64,000 nucleotides of DNA from Advenella kashmirensis W13003 (GCF_000506985.1 NZ_KI650980.1:868001-932000), one strand, 5' to 3'; positions 9,682 through 19,937 are shown, numbered from the stretch's first letter. Program-made: numbers and translations. Notes: generated from the letters alone by a model not told the origin.

Positions 9682-10599
9682 TCAGGCAACTTCCTGCAGC
9701 GCATCCAGCGGTTCGAGCACCGCCATTTTCTCGCGAGTCGCAATATATTCCGGACGCGGCGCCAGGCCGTATTTCGGTGCATTCAAAGTGTTTTCAACAC
9801 TGTTGTAAACCATGAATACATTGGCACGTGGCCAGGGCGAAATATTGCCGTTTGAGCCGTGCATGGTATTGCAATCGAAAAACACCACTGAACCGGCCTT
9901 GCCGGTCACCGCTTTGATGCCGCCCTGCTCGGCCAGCAATTCCAGGCTCAGCGGATCAGGCACACCATACTCCTGTATCTTCAGCGATTTTTTGTAATTA
10001 TCTTCAGGCGTAATGCCACGGCACGAAATGAACTGTCGATGTGAACCTGGCACGACCATGAGCGGGCCATTGCATTCGTTATTATCTGTCAATAACAAAG
10101 AACAACTCAGGGCACGCATTTGTGGCATACCATCTTCTGTATGCCAGGTTTCAAAATCAGAGTGCCAATAGAACTCCTTGCCCTTGAAACCCGGTTTCAT
10201 ATTGGCGCGCGACTGATGCAAATATACTTCGGAGCCCAGAATCTGGCGGGCCACATGGATCAGACGGGGGTCGCGTGACAGTCGATCGATCGCCTTGTTC
10301 AGGGCATGCACCCTGAAGATGGAACGCACGGCATTGCTGCCGGGCTCCGTAATCGCTTCATCGCTGGCGGCGATCTTGCTGTCATTTGACATGGCATGCA
10401 CTTCATCCATCAGCGCCTTGACTTCCTGCTCGCTGAATAGATTGTCCATCACCAGAAAGCCATCGCGTTCATACGAGGCAACCTGCTCGGCAGACAATGC
10501 ATTGGCATAGCTGCCCTCTTCGTACACAACCGGTTCCTGTCTCGCGATGATCGCGGCAGTACCGCTGGTTCGTGATTCATAAATGTCGGTTACGACCAT
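9682..10599 (-). CDS. ectD: Ectoine 5-hydroxylase
   Basis: Non-haem Fe(II)/2-oxoglutarate dioxygenase that converts ectoine to 5-hydroxyectoine in the cytoplasm. The 305-residue product has the EctD signature FYWHSDFETWHTEDGMP. The iron ligands are His146, Asp148 and His247, matching the HxD...H triad of the family. An AAGGAG site precedes the start at 10599. It is the last gene of the operon, 25 bp after ectC, and is followed by a strong terminator. Its presence predicts that the cell makes hydroxyectoine as well as ectoine. Confidence 0.97.
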   Translation of the reverse strand: MVVTDIYESRTSGTAAIIARQEPVVYEEGSYANALSAEQVASYERDGFLVMDNLFSEQEVKALMDEVHAMSNDSKIAASDEAITEPGSNAVRSIFRVHALNKAIDRLSRDPRLIHVARQILGSEVYLHQSRANMKPGFKGKEFYWHSDFETWHTEDGMPQMRALSCSLLLTDNNECNGPLMVVPGSHRQFISCRGITPEDNYKKSLKIQEYGVPDPLSLELLAEQGGIKAVTGKAGSVVFFDCNTMHGSNGNISPWPRANVFMVYNSVENTLNAPKYGLAPRPEYIATREKMAVLEPLDALQEVA

Positions 10600-10624
10600 G
10601 TTGTACTCCTTGTCGGTTTACAGT

Positions 10625-11023
10625 TCAGGCGGTTTCCTCGGTCATGGCCGGGTACACGCCATCTTCGTCATGAACTTCAAGGCCGGTCACAGGCGGGTTA
10701 AATACGCAGATCACACGCAGCGGTTCTTTGCCACCTCGCAGCCAATGTTCGTCGTTTTCATTCAGGGCGTAGACCACACCGGGGCCAAGTGCATACTTTT
10801 TGCCGTCTGCAATGGTCTCGACCTCGCCATCGCCCTCAACACACCATACGGCTTCCAGATGATTCTGGTAATGGATATGGGTTTCGGTGCCGGGAAAGAT
10901 CACGGTCTCGTGAAAGGAAAATCCCATGCCATCCTTGGCCAGCAGCACGCGGCGGCTCAGCCAGGTGTCGGTTTTCACTTCCAGATCGGTGCCGATGACG
11001 TCTTTCACATTTCTTACAATCAT
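10625..11023 (-). CDS. ectC: L-ectoine synthase
   Basis: Cupin-fold enzyme that cyclises N-gamma-acetyl-diaminobutyrate to ectoine, the last step of ectoine synthesis. The product has 132 residues, typical for EctC. The metal-binding residues known for the family correspond to Glu57 (HLEAVW), Tyr85 and His93 (NENDEHW). It starts only 5 bp after ectB, consistent with tight co-expression. Confidence 0.97.
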   Translation of the reverse strand: MIVRNVKDVIGTDLEVKTDTWLSRRVLLAKDGMGFSFHETVIFPGTETHIHYQNHLEAVWCVEGDGEVETIADGKKYALGPGVVYALNENDEHWLRGGKEPLRVICVFNPPVTGLEVHDEDGVYPAMTEETA

Positions 11024-11028
11024 ATTAC

Positions 11029-12336
<1,308 letters not shown>

Positions 12337-12361
12337 CTATATGTTGAAACATTAAAAGGAC

Positions 12362-12397
12362 AATGCCGTTAATGGCATTCGGGCGCCGGATACGCCC
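12362..12397 (-). repeat. Two small hairpins between ectA and ectB
   Basis: Adjacent inverted repeats AATGCC/GGCATT (12362-12367 and 12374-12379) and GGGCG/CGCCC (12381-12385 and 12393-12397). They lack a T-tract, so they look more like RNA processing or stability elements than a terminator. Any effect on the ectA:ectB ratio is inference. Confidence 0.4.
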
Positions 12398-12413
12398 TGA
12401 AGTTGGCAGAAGA

Positions 12414-12980
12414 TCAGCCCGGCATTCGCCTGAGCGGTCCGATCTTCAGAAGTCGTTCGTCATCATGCGCTTCGGGCCCGAATAATTCTGGTTCAAATAA
12501 GGGGCTTTCATCGATGCCGGTGCCCATGTTGTGGGCCACCGCAGCGAACATATGACGGGACGCAGCGTTGTCCGGACCAACGGTGGTTTCCAGAAAACGA
12601 ATATGCGCCAGATGAGGCCTGTCCAGCAGGCTGAGCAGCATTTGCCGACCCAGTCCATGGCCGCGTCCACGCTCGTGCACGGCGACCTGCCAGATAAACA
12701 GAACGTCGTCCCGATCCGGGGGCAGATAGGCAGAAACAAATCCATCGATTTGTCCATTGGCCTCGGCAACGACGCAGGTATTACGAAAATGCTCACACAA
12801 AAGCAGATAGCTGTACACCGAATTCAGATCCAGCGGCGGGCACTGGGATACCAATTGCCAGACGGGATAACCATCATCTCTGGCGGGTATTCTCAGCAAG
12901 TGCGCCTGTTTACCAGGTGCCCCCTTTGCCTGAGCACGTTGCGTATTCGTTCTGGAGGTCGGCAGGACAGTATCAATCAA
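12414..12980 (-). CDS. ectA: L-2,4-diaminobutyric acid acetyltransferase
   Basis: GNAT acetyltransferase that transfers acetyl from acetyl-CoA to the gamma amino group of diaminobutyrate. The 188-residue product shows the EctA substrate segment DLNSVYSYLLLCEHF and the acetyl-CoA loop HERGRGHGLGRQML. An N-terminal stretch of about 25 residues rich in Gln, Arg and Ala precedes the domain. Its start overlaps the ectR stop by 4 bp (ATGA), so translation of the two is coupled. Confidence 0.95.
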   Translation of the reverse strand: MIDTVLPTSRTNTQRAQAKGAPGKQAHLLRIPARDDGYPVWQLVSQCPPLDLNSVYSYLLLCEHFRNTCVVAEANGQIDGFVSAYLPPDRDDVLFIWQVAVHERGRGHGLGRQMLLSLLDRPHLAHIRFLETTVGPDNAASRHMFAAVAHNMGTGIDESPLFEPELFGPEAHDDERLLKIGPLRRMPG

Positions 12981-13522
12981 ATCAAAATTCCGGATTCTGG
13001 GTGAGAGGCATCGACAATCGGAACATCCAGAATTGGCGACGCGGGTTCTTTGGAAACTTCAGGAGCCACGGCACTGTGCGTCTCCATCAGCATGACAATT
13101 TTTTCGAGCGACGTCGTAATCGCAGCCTGCTCGGCTTCGGGCAGGTCTTTCAATGCGTCCGACATCGTCGTTTGAATAGGCGACGGCGTAACCCGAACCA
13201 GTTCAACACCAGCCTCGGTGGCCGTAATGAACACGATGCGGCGATCTTCCTTGCCGCGCTCGCGACGGATCCAGCCCTTATCTTCCAGGCGATCCAGAAT
13301 GCCAACCACCGTGCTGGGGCTGACATGAATTTTGCGGCTGATTTCCGTTGCCGTAATGGGGCCGTTTTCTACAATGGCACCCAGGCAGATCAGCTGGGGC
13401 GTGGTCACGTTGTTATAGGCAGCCAGCTGCCGGGAATGAACAGCGATGGCCCGTGTGATACGGCGCAAGGCGCTGAGAATTCGAATGTCATATTGAGTGT
13501 GCATATTAATTGTTTTACTCAT
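12977..13522 (-). CDS. ectR: MarR-family regulator of ectoine genes (EctR-like)
   Basis: Winged-helix regulator of 181 residues. The recognition region reads ITATEISRKIHVSPSTVVGILDRLEDKGWIRRERGKEDRR, shown here in halves: ITATEISRKIHVSPSTV then GILDRLEDKGWIRRERG. The wing basic DRR motif follows. The start at 13522 is chosen because an upstream ATG at 13573 lies inside the -10 box of a strong promoter and cannot be in the mRNA; ATG 13504 is also possible. The gene is first in the ectoine operon, overlapping ectA. In methylotrophs and halophiles EctR represses the ect promoter; autoregulation is inferred here from the palindromes. Confidence 0.88.
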   Translation of the reverse strand: MSKTINMHTQYDIRILSALRRITRAIAVHSRQLAAYNNVTTPQLICLGAIVENGPITATEISRKIHVSPSTVVGILDRLEDKGWIRRERGKEDRRIVFITATEAGVELVRVTPSPIQTTMSDALKDLPEAEQAAITTSLEKIVMLMETHSAVAPEVSKEPASPILDVPIVDASHPESGILI

Positions 13523-13530
13523 CCTGTTTG

Positions 13531-13549
13531 AAGAGAAATCATTTCTCTT
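13531..13549. promoter_or_regulatory. Candidate EctR operator (19-bp palindrome)
   Basis: Perfect inverted repeat AAGAGAAAT-C-ATTTCTCTT, extendable to 25 bp with one mismatch. It lies between the predicted transcription start (about 13562) and the ectR start codon. A further copy of the half site AAGAGAAAT occurs at 13643-13651. This size and symmetry are normal for MarR dimers. Confidence 0.55.
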
Positions 13550-13568
13550 AAAAATCATTTCAGCACTA

Positions 13569-13597
13569 ATCATATGCGATCAAATAATTGGTGTCAA
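13569..13597 (-). promoter_or_regulatory. Sigma70-type promoter of the ectRABCD operon
   Basis: On the minus strand a consensus TTGACA (13592-13597) is followed by a 17-base spacer and TATGAT (13569-13574). Transcription should begin near 13562, about 40 bases before the ectR start. Confidence 0.75.
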
Positions 13598-13610
13598 ATA
13601 CGTTGATACC
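13590..13610. promoter_or_regulatory. Second palindrome overlapping the ect promoter -35 box
   Basis: Imperfect inverted repeat GGTGTCAA-ATACG-TTGATACC with 7 of 8 base pairs. It covers the TTGACA box on the minus strand, so a bound protein would block polymerase. Its sequence differs from the AAGAGAAAT palindrome, so it may serve a different regulator. The rest of the gap up to 13883 is A/T-rich and shows no gene. Confidence 0.5.
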
Positions 13611-13883
13611 ATAATCATATGAATAATAAAGATTGGTTTAGAAAGAGAAATTAGTCGGTCGAAAGCAAATAGGCAGTCATTATTATTTTTATCAATCTCT
13701 GTCTATTTACGATAAAAAATACTGATATTACGACAACATCAGTAAATTAGAAGCCATTTTATCTGGCGAATTTCAGCACAGGAATCTCATGCGAAAGCGC
13801 AGGTTAGAGCGATATCACGGGAAAGATCTACGCAGGATCCTGCTCGCAATTTCACTCTAAGAAAAGTAACGAAATGTACTCGA

Positions 13884-15503
13884 CTAAACTCGCCCTTTTA
13901 GAGGATGGTTAAAGGAGAGAAAATGACGCACTCGTGGCTTTCCCTCCCCCTTGTGAAACCGTAACACCTCAGCTTGAACATCCGCGTCAGCCTTAGAGAC
14001 TCGATGGTGTTGACGCAGGTGCTCTGCCCAGGATTCGACCAAAAACCATTCAAGTATCAGTTCGGGGTCGGATGCATCTTCGGTAATACCCCATGCATAG
14101 GCACCATCACGCCTGCGCTCAAACGAGAGTCTGGCGAGAGACTTCAGGAATTCGCCGCGCTCTTCTACCAAGATACGATACTCGATCAAAATGAGCACGG
14201 GTCCCCGGTCGTTTTCCACCGGCGCGGCGGTCAGCGGTTCGGGCCAATGTCTGGAAGGCACTAAATCTTCGTCACCGCCGGGTAATTTGATACGATGCGC
14301 TACGAGCCCCACAATAACCAAACCAACAGCACCCGCCACCAGCGTCAGCGGCACGCCGATTGCTGAAGCAACACCCCCCCAGGCCAGGCTGCCCGCCGTC
14401 ATAGCGCCATTAAATACCGTAAGGTAGATCGCCAGCGAGCGCCCGCGCACCCAGTTGGGCAAAATTGCCTGCGCCACACCATTCAATGTAGTCAAGGCAC
14501 TAATCCACGCAGTACCAAGCAATAGCAATGCGACCACCGCCATCCACTGCGCCGGCGCAAAAGCCAGAAACACCATGACCGATGCGGTCACAAAGGCGGC
14601 TAACAGCAGCAGCCCATCCGCTCCAAGGCGATCACGTATTTTCGGAATAAAAATAGCGCCAATGATCGCGCCTAGCCCCACAGCACCGAGCAACATGCCG
14701 TAAAATCCCGCTCCGCCTCCCAACACGCCGCGTGCCACTAACGGCAATAATGCCCACACCGAACTTGCCAGCGCAAAGAACAGGAAAGCGCGCAACAGCA
14801 CAATATGCAAATCACGGCTGGCGCGCGCATACCTCAGTCCGGCCCTGAATGCACCTCCAAATTTTTCAGAAAGTTCATCCTGCTGCGTCACCGGCCTGGG
14901 CCACCAGATCAGGGCGGCAATAACGAAGAGGTAACTAATCACATCGATACCATAGGTAAACGCGGCGCCCAGGCTGGCAAGTACCAAACCGCCAAGGGCC
15001 GGCCCTACGGCCCGGGCAATATTGATCCCTAACGAGTTGAGTGCGACTGCACTTTTAAGATTCTCTCTATCGACAAGTTCCGGTACGATGGCCTGCCAGG
15101 TCGGCCCCATCAGCGCCGCGCCGATACCCCCAAGAAAAGTCAACGCCACTAAAGAGGCGATCGATTGCAAGCCTGCCGCTTGCAACAGCATCAGGCACGC
15201 GCTGGTGCAAGCCAATAAAAGCTGTATCCCGATCAGAAATTTTCGTCTGTCAAGAATATCGGCAAGCACCCCTGCCGGTATAGCCAGAAGAAAAATGGGT
15301 AACGTTGCAGCTGCTTGTACTAACGCAACAGCGGCGGGCGATGTTGAAAGATCGGTCATCAGCCAGGAACTGGCCACATCGCGTACAAAGCTGCCGGTAT
15401 TGCCAATAACAGTGGCAACCCACAGCACCGCGAACAAGGTTTGCCGTAAGGGTGCAAAACTGTTGGAATACTGGTTCGCCGATGGCTTTTTGTCAACGTT
15501 CAT
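13884..15503 (-). CDS. MFS exporter with soluble C-terminal domain (MFS_3/EntS type)
   Basis: Protein of 539 residues. About twelve hydrophobic segments fill residues 20-410, with the MFS loop motif GVLADILDRRKF after the second segment, as in EntS-like exporters. The last 110 residues (from about PVENDRGPVLILIEYRI) are soluble and resemble an antibiotic-biosynthesis-monooxygenase-like alpha/beta domain. This architecture matches the Pfam MFS_3 group. The start at 15503 is backed by an AGGGG site; a TTG just upstream is less likely. The gene overlaps the DoxX gene by 11 bp and ends the cluster controlled from 19.8 kb. The cargo is unknown. Confidence 0.85.
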   Translation of the reverse strand: MNVDKKPSANQYSNSFAPLRQTLFAVLWVATVIGNTGSFVRDVASSWLMTDLSTSPAAVALVQAAATLPIFLLAIPAGVLADILDRRKFLIGIQLLLACTSACLMLLQAAGLQSIASLVALTFLGGIGAALMGPTWQAIVPELVDRENLKSAVALNSLGINIARAVGPALGGLVLASLGAAFTYGIDVISYLFVIAALIWWPRPVTQQDELSEKFGGAFRAGLRYARASRDLHIVLLRAFLFFALASSVWALLPLVARGVLGGGAGFYGMLLGAVGLGAIIGAIFIPKIRDRLGADGLLLLAAFVTASVMVFLAFAPAQWMAVVALLLLGTAWISALTTLNGVAQAILPNWVRGRSLAIYLTVFNGAMTAGSLAWGGVASAIGVPLTLVAGAVGLVIVGLVAHRIKLPGGDEDLVPSRHWPEPLTAAPVENDRGPVLILIEYRILVEERGEFLKSLARLSFERRRDGAYAWGITEDASDPELILEWFLVESWAEHLRQHHRVSKADADVQAEVLRFHKGEGKPRVRHFLSFNHPLKGRV

Positions 15504-15951
15504 CAAAGTCCCCTTTTCTTATGTCGAGCCACGCGACAAGCAGCAGACCACCAATTATCGCAATATGTTCGAAAAACGAATTTGCAGCCATAAATCGTTC
15601 GTTCCCAGCTGGTAATTCCCAAAAACGTAACGCCAATAATGTTGCCAGCAGAGTAAATGCCGCCAGTGCCAATGCTCCCAGCCAACGGAACAATCCGAAA
15701 ATAATCATTGCGGAGGCAACTAATTCCAGCACAATCACCAGCACCGCGAAAACAGGGGCCGGTACCAATCCAAAATGTGTCATTTCGTCAATCGCCCCCG
15801 GAAAATCAAAAAGCTTGACCAGACCTCCCTGGATATACGGTGCACACAGCGCTAGCAAAACCGCTGTATGTATTGCAGGAATGTCCAGTAGCGGCTGTAT
15901 TGATCGGGTCAGACGACGATTGACCGAAACGAATGTACGCATGACAGTCAC
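15493..15951 (-). CDS. DoxX-family membrane protein
   Basis: Small membrane protein of 152 residues with four hydrophobic segments, near residues 28-50, 65-88, 92-112 and 125-143. The motif YIQGGLVKLFDFPGA after the first segment is typical of DoxX/SURF4-like proteins. The ATG at 15942 (MRTFV) is an alternative start. It lies between the amidohydrolase and the MFS exporter and overlaps the latter. DoxX proteins are often linked to thiol or quinone redox stress, but no activity can be read here. Confidence 0.85.
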   Translation of the reverse strand: MTVMRTFVSVNRRLTRSIQPLLDIPAIHTAVLLALCAPYIQGGLVKLFDFPGAIDEMTHFGLVPAPVFAVLVIVLELVASAMIIFGLFRWLGALALAAFTLLATLLALRFWELPAGNERFMAANSFFEHIAIIGGLLLVAWLDIRKGDFDER

Positions 15952-15955
15952 CTCT

Positions 15956-17962
15956 TTACACAGCCCAACATGAACAACCCAGCGCGCCGAAGAATCCTTT
16001 CAGATCCGAGGCGGGGATCTTCGCTGCCCAGGCGCGGGCATGATCATGCCCATGTAAGCCGCAGCTATTGGCGCACCCGCAAGATGCAATCGCCTGATAG
16101 CGCAACGGTCCCAACGAATGCTTGCCTGCGCCTTCGGGCTCTCCCCATGCACCATAGCCGCCGAACAGACGTGCCGGCGACCATTCAGGCATGGCAGGAG
16201 GCAAGGCATTATCATCGAGTTCGGTAAACTCGCCTGCGCCATAAACAACACGACCGCCAACAACTGTCAAGTCCGAGGTCAAAAAGGAAATCTCGTCTTC
16301 CGGCACATTAAAGAAATCTTTGTTCGGCACAATCATATCGGCGAACTGACCCGCCTCGATGCGGCCACGCCGTCCCTCCTCGTTGGAAAACCAGGCGACT
16401 TTTTCTGTCCACATGCGCAGCGCCGTTTCCCTATCCAGGCAGTTTCTTTCCGGATACAGGCGCAGTCCGCCCACGGTTTTACCGGTAATCATCCAGGAAA
16501 GGGACACCCAAGGATTATATGAGGCCACTCGCGTTGCATCGGTGCCGGCAGAGACATTCACTCCCTTCTCCAGCATGCGCGCTACAGGAGGAGTGGCCTG
16601 CGCGGCCGCAACGCCATAACGCTCGACGAAATACTCTCCCTGATAAGCCATGCGATGTTGTACGGCAATACCACCGCCCAGCGCTGCAATTCGGTCAATG
16701 GACTCATCAGAAATGGTTTCTGCGTGGTCGAAGAACCAATTCAGTCCTTGCAGGGGTATGTCCTTATTCACCTTCTCGAACACATCCAGCGCCCGCGATA
16801 TGGTTTCATCATAGGTGGCATGCAAGCGCCAGGGCCATTTGTTTTGCGCAAGAATGCGCACCACTTCTTCCAATTCATCTTCCATTTGCGCTGGCATATC
16901 GGGCCTGGGCTGGCGAAAATCCTCGAAGTCGGCAGCCGAGTACACCAGCATTTCTCCTGCCCCGTTATGGCGAAAATAGTCATCGCCCTGCTTATATTTC
17001 ACGCTGGAGGTCCATTTGAGGAAATCATCTTTCTCTTCCTTGGGTTTTTGCGTAAACAAGTTATAGGCCAGGCGCACGGTAATTTGACCTTCTTCTGCCA
17101 GCTTCTGCATCACAGCGTAGTCTTCCGGATAGTTCTGCGACCCGCCGCCCGCATCGATCACGCCTGTCACCCCCAGCCGGTTCAATTCGCGCATAAAATG
17201 TCGCGTCGAATTGAGCTGATACTCAAACGGCAGTTTGGGCCCCTTGGCCAATGTCGCATAAAGAATGGTCGCATTGGGTTTGGCCAGCAGCAAGCCCGTG
17301 GGATTGCCATTGGCATCGCGCGTAATCTGGCCACCGGGTGGATCCGGTGTATCTTTGGTATAGCCTACGACACGAAGTGCGGCGCCATTAAGCAAGGCGC
17401 GATCATATAGATGCAATAGGAATACCGGTGTGTCGGGCGCAATGGCGTTGATTTCATCAATGGTCGGCAAACGCTTTTCAAAGAACTGATGCTCGGTAAA
17501 GCCCCCTACCACGCGCACCCATTGCGGTGCGGGGGTCAGTGCCACCTGGCGGCGCAACATATCCATCGCGTCGGCCAGCGATCGAACACCATCCCAGCGC
17601 AACTCCATGTTGTAGTTCAGGCCGCCGCGAACGACGTGGGTATGATTATCGAATAGGCCCGGCAACACGCACCGGCGCTGTAGATCGATAATGCGCGTTT
17701 GCCTTCCGGCATGACGCAAAATTTCTTCATCCTCTCCAACGGCCAGAAATGTGCCGTCTTTAATGGCAACTGCGCTCGCGGTCGGTTTTGCGCGGTCAAG
17801 TGTCGTAATTCTGGCGTTATGGAAAATAACATCTGGATCTTTCACGATTGCTGCTCCCTTGCTGATCACGCGGCCCAATGCTCTACGTCCGAACAACGTA
17901 TCGAATGCCACGGCAGACGCTACACTCGAAGCCACTCCAAGAATTTGACGGCGATTTGTCAT
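15956..17962 (-). CDS. Amidohydrolase family 3 protein (YtcJ-like) with Tat signal and Cys/His-rich tail
   Basis: Metal-dependent hydrolase of 668 residues. The N-terminus MTNRRQILGVASSVASAVA has twin arginines and a hydrophobic stretch, suggesting Tat export. The amidohydrolase metal motif is NHTHV in PGLFDNHTHV, and FHAT- and DHAE-type segments follow in the barrel. The last 45 residues hold SCGCANSCGLHGHDHARAW and later LGCSCWAV, a Cys/His cluster outside the normal fold. The start at 17962 follows an AAGGAAA site. Neighbours are XapX and DoxX genes. The substrate is unknown. Confidence 0.85.
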   Translation of the reverse strand: MTNRRQILGVASSVASAVAFDTLFGRRALGRVISKGAAIVKDPDVIFHNARITTLDRAKPTASAVAIKDGTFLAVGEDEEILRHAGRQTRIIDLQRRCVLPGLFDNHTHVVRGGLNYNMELRWDGVRSLADAMDMLRRQVALTPAPQWVRVVGGFTEHQFFEKRLPTIDEINAIAPDTPVFLLHLYDRALLNGAALRVVGYTKDTPDPPGGQITRDANGNPTGLLLAKPNATILYATLAKGPKLPFEYQLNSTRHFMRELNRLGVTGVIDAGGGSQNYPEDYAVMQKLAEEGQITVRLAYNLFTQKPKEEKDDFLKWTSSVKYKQGDDYFRHNGAGEMLVYSAADFEDFRQPRPDMPAQMEDELEEVVRILAQNKWPWRLHATYDETISRALDVFEKVNKDIPLQGLNWFFDHAETISDESIDRIAALGGGIAVQHRMAYQGEYFVERYGVAAAQATPPVARMLEKGVNVSAGTDATRVASYNPWVSLSWMITGKTVGGLRLYPERNCLDRETALRMWTEKVAWFSNEEGRRGRIEAGQFADMIVPNKDFFNVPEDEISFLTSDLTVVGGRVVYGAGEFTELDDNALPPAMPEWSPARLFGGYGAWGEPEGAGKHSLGPLRYQAIASCGCANSCGLHGHDHARAWAAKIPASDLKGFFGALGCSCWAV

Positions 17963-18045
17963 ACGGGTTTCCTTCAGGCTGTGAATGAAATAGCGTACTT
18001 TCAGAAAATAGTCCGGCAGCGCTGTATCTAACCGCCGGCGCAGGT

Positions 18046-18318
18046 TCACGAGGTCTCTTTTTCAGTGGCTTTCGGCGGAGCATGCCGGCCAGGTAAATGG
18101 CCGAATACATGACTGGTAGCCTGTTCCTTATCACAGGCCGCCAGGAATGAGCTTCCTGTCAGCAACTGTTTACTGACAGGAATGAGCTGCTCACCAATGA
18201 GCATTCCCAATAGCCCAAGAATCGCGATGACGGGTGGTGCCGGAGATCGCACATTCATCAGACTATAGATCACACCCACTAAAATGCCGACAGCCAACGA
18301 AATCAGGTACGGTTTCAT
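18046..18318 (-). CDS. XapX domain (DUF1427) small membrane protein
   Basis: Protein of 90 residues with two hydrophobic segments in the first 50 residues; the start MKPYLISLAVGILVGVIYS and the motif RSPAPPVIAILGLLGMLIGE are the XapX signature. A hydrophilic tail of about 40 residues follows. Its function is not known. It sits 12 bp after the isochorismatase-like gene and 83 bp before the amidohydrolase, on the same strand, so it belongs to the same transcript. Confidence 0.85.
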   Translation of the reverse strand: MKPYLISLAVGILVGVIYSLMNVRSPAPPVIAILGLLGMLIGEQLIPVSKQLLTGSSFLAACDKEQATSHVFGHLPGRHAPPKATEKETS

Positions 18319-18330
18319 TGGCCTTCTCCT

Positions 18331-18984
18331 TTATCCCTCTTGTGCCCCAAACATGGACTTGGCATAGTTGATGCCGATTCCGTAACCACCTCCTACTTTT
18401 CTGGCAATGCCTGTCGTGAGATCATAGGTCTCGGTTCGCGCCCAATCGCGCTGCAACTCCAGCAAGTACTGCAAGGAAGTCATGGGGCGACCACCTGCCT
18501 GCACGATACGGTCCACAGCCCGCTCATGCGCCTCAATCGATACATCGCCGCATGCATCGGTTATAAAGTAAACCTCATACCCTTGTGCCAATGCAGACAG
18601 CGCCGGCCCCACGATACATACGCTGGTCCACAAACCGGCAAGCACGATACGGTCCTTGCCAATCTTATTTACATTATCGATAACGGCTGCATCTTCCCAA
18701 GTATTCATTGACGTGCGATCCAACAACGCCTGACCTGGGAAAGGTGTAGTCACCTCTTCGAACATCGGTCCCGAGAAGCTTTTTTCCGCGACAGTGGTAA
18801 GGATGGTCGGCACGCCAAACCCGGATGCGCCCTGGGCGATCAAGCTGGCATTATTGCGTAGACTGACAATGTCTATTGAATGGGTCGCAAAAGCCATTTG
18901 CGATTGATAGTCGATCAGGATCAAGACGTGGTCCTTGGGCGTCAACAACAAAGGACTTGGCGTCGGGGTAGCGCTAATAGGCAT
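18331..18984 (-). CDS. Isochorismatase-like hydrolase (YcaC type)
   Basis: Cysteine hydrolase of 217 residues. The catalytic Asp is in HVLILIDYQSQM and the nucleophile Cys in LAGLWTSVCIVGPAL, with a Lys expected between them. YcaC-type proteins hydrolyse small amides or esters, but the true substrate is uncertain. The start at 18984 has a GCAGGAG site. It follows the pirin gene by about 140 bp on the same strand. Confidence 0.88.
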   Translation of the reverse strand: MPISATPTPSPLLLTPKDHVLILIDYQSQMAFATHSIDIVSLRNNASLIAQGASGFGVPTILTTVAEKSFSGPMFEEVTTPFPGQALLDRTSMNTWEDAAVIDNVNKIGKDRIVLAGLWTSVCIVGPALSALAQGYEVYFITDACGDVSIEAHERAVDRIVQAGGRPMTSLQYLLELQRDWARTETYDLTTGIARKVGGGYGIGINYAKSMFGAQEG

Positions 18985-19126
18985 ATCTAACTCCTGCAAT
19001 CAATGGTGGATGAAGAAAACATTGGATAAACGCGACAAACTTGCGACTCAAATCTGCAAACATTATGGAAGTCGTCCGGGCGCAAGAGCAGAGGTTGTCG
19101 CCACCCTGTCCGCTCTTGTTTTTTTA

Positions 19127-19828
19127 TCAGGCCGCCGTGTCGACAAGAATCAGCTCGGCGTCTTCTATTGCGGTAATCCGCAGGACTGTTTCATCTTTGA
19201 TGGCCGCGCCATCACGCGCCTCTAGCTCAACGCCATTGACTTCTATCTTGCCGGTAGCCGGCACCAGATAACCATAGCGCCGCGCATCGGCAAATGAATA
19301 TTCCACGCTTTCACCAGCTTTAAGCGTTGCACCCAATACAGAGCCGTCGGCGCGAATAGGCAATGCGTCCTCGTTTCCCTCCCCGCTGGCCAAGACCACA
19401 AATTGACCTGATCGGTCATCCTTTGGGAAGGGTTTCGCCCCCCAACTAGGAGGATCACCGCGCCGATTAGGCACAATCCAAATCTGGAAGATTCGAGTGG
19501 TGTCGGACTCATAGTTATATTCCGAGTGCCGGATACCGGTACCCGCACTCATCACCTGTACATCACCCGCCTCTGTGCGACCCTTGTTACCCAGATTATC
19601 TTCGTGGCTAATTGCGCCATCCCGAACATAGGTGATAATCTCCATATCGGCATGCGGATGTGGTGGAAAGCCGGAGCCAGCTGCTATCGTGTCATCATTC
19701 CATACGCGCAATGCGCCCCACCCCATGCGAGTGGAATCATAGTATTGAGCAAAGGAAAAATGATGTTTGGCATCAAGCCATCCGTGATTGGCGGCACCCA
19801 AACTATTGAAAGGACGGCGTTCGATCAT
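19127..19828 (-). CDS. Pirin-family protein (YhhW-like quercetinase type)
   Basis: Bicupin of 233 residues. The N-terminal cupin has the metal-binding pattern FPPHPHADMEIITYV followed by HSEYN, giving three His and a Glu as in YhhW and pirin. Some members cleave quercetin with dioxygen. The start at 19828 has a GGGGA site. It is the first gene of the minus-strand cluster and is divergent from a LysR gene 177 bp away, which probably controls it. Confidence 0.9.
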   Translation of the reverse strand: MIERRPFNSLGAANHGWLDAKHHFSFAQYYDSTRMGWGALRVWNDDTIAAGSGFPPHPHADMEIITYVRDGAISHEDNLGNKGRTEAGDVQVMSAGTGIRHSEYNYESDTTRIFQIWIVPNRRGDPPSWGAKPFPKDDRSGQFVVLASGEGNEDALPIRADGSVLGATLKAGESVEYSFADARRYGYLVPATGKIEVNGVELEARDGAAIKDETVLRITAIEDAELILVDTAA

Positions 19829-19937
19829 TGTGTTCCCCAAATAACAGTATCATCGGAAGAAAGTATAGGAAACACCACATATATTGAGAATATCAAGAAC
19901 GTAATTTCAGACTTTCCATTTCTTGCATGCTGAACAA

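Noticed and set aside
19083..19125. CAAGAGC/GCTCTTG stem followed by TTTTTTT, facing plus
   Set aside because: It faces the wrong way for the minus-strand operon, there is no plus-strand gene before it, and the loop is over 20 bases.
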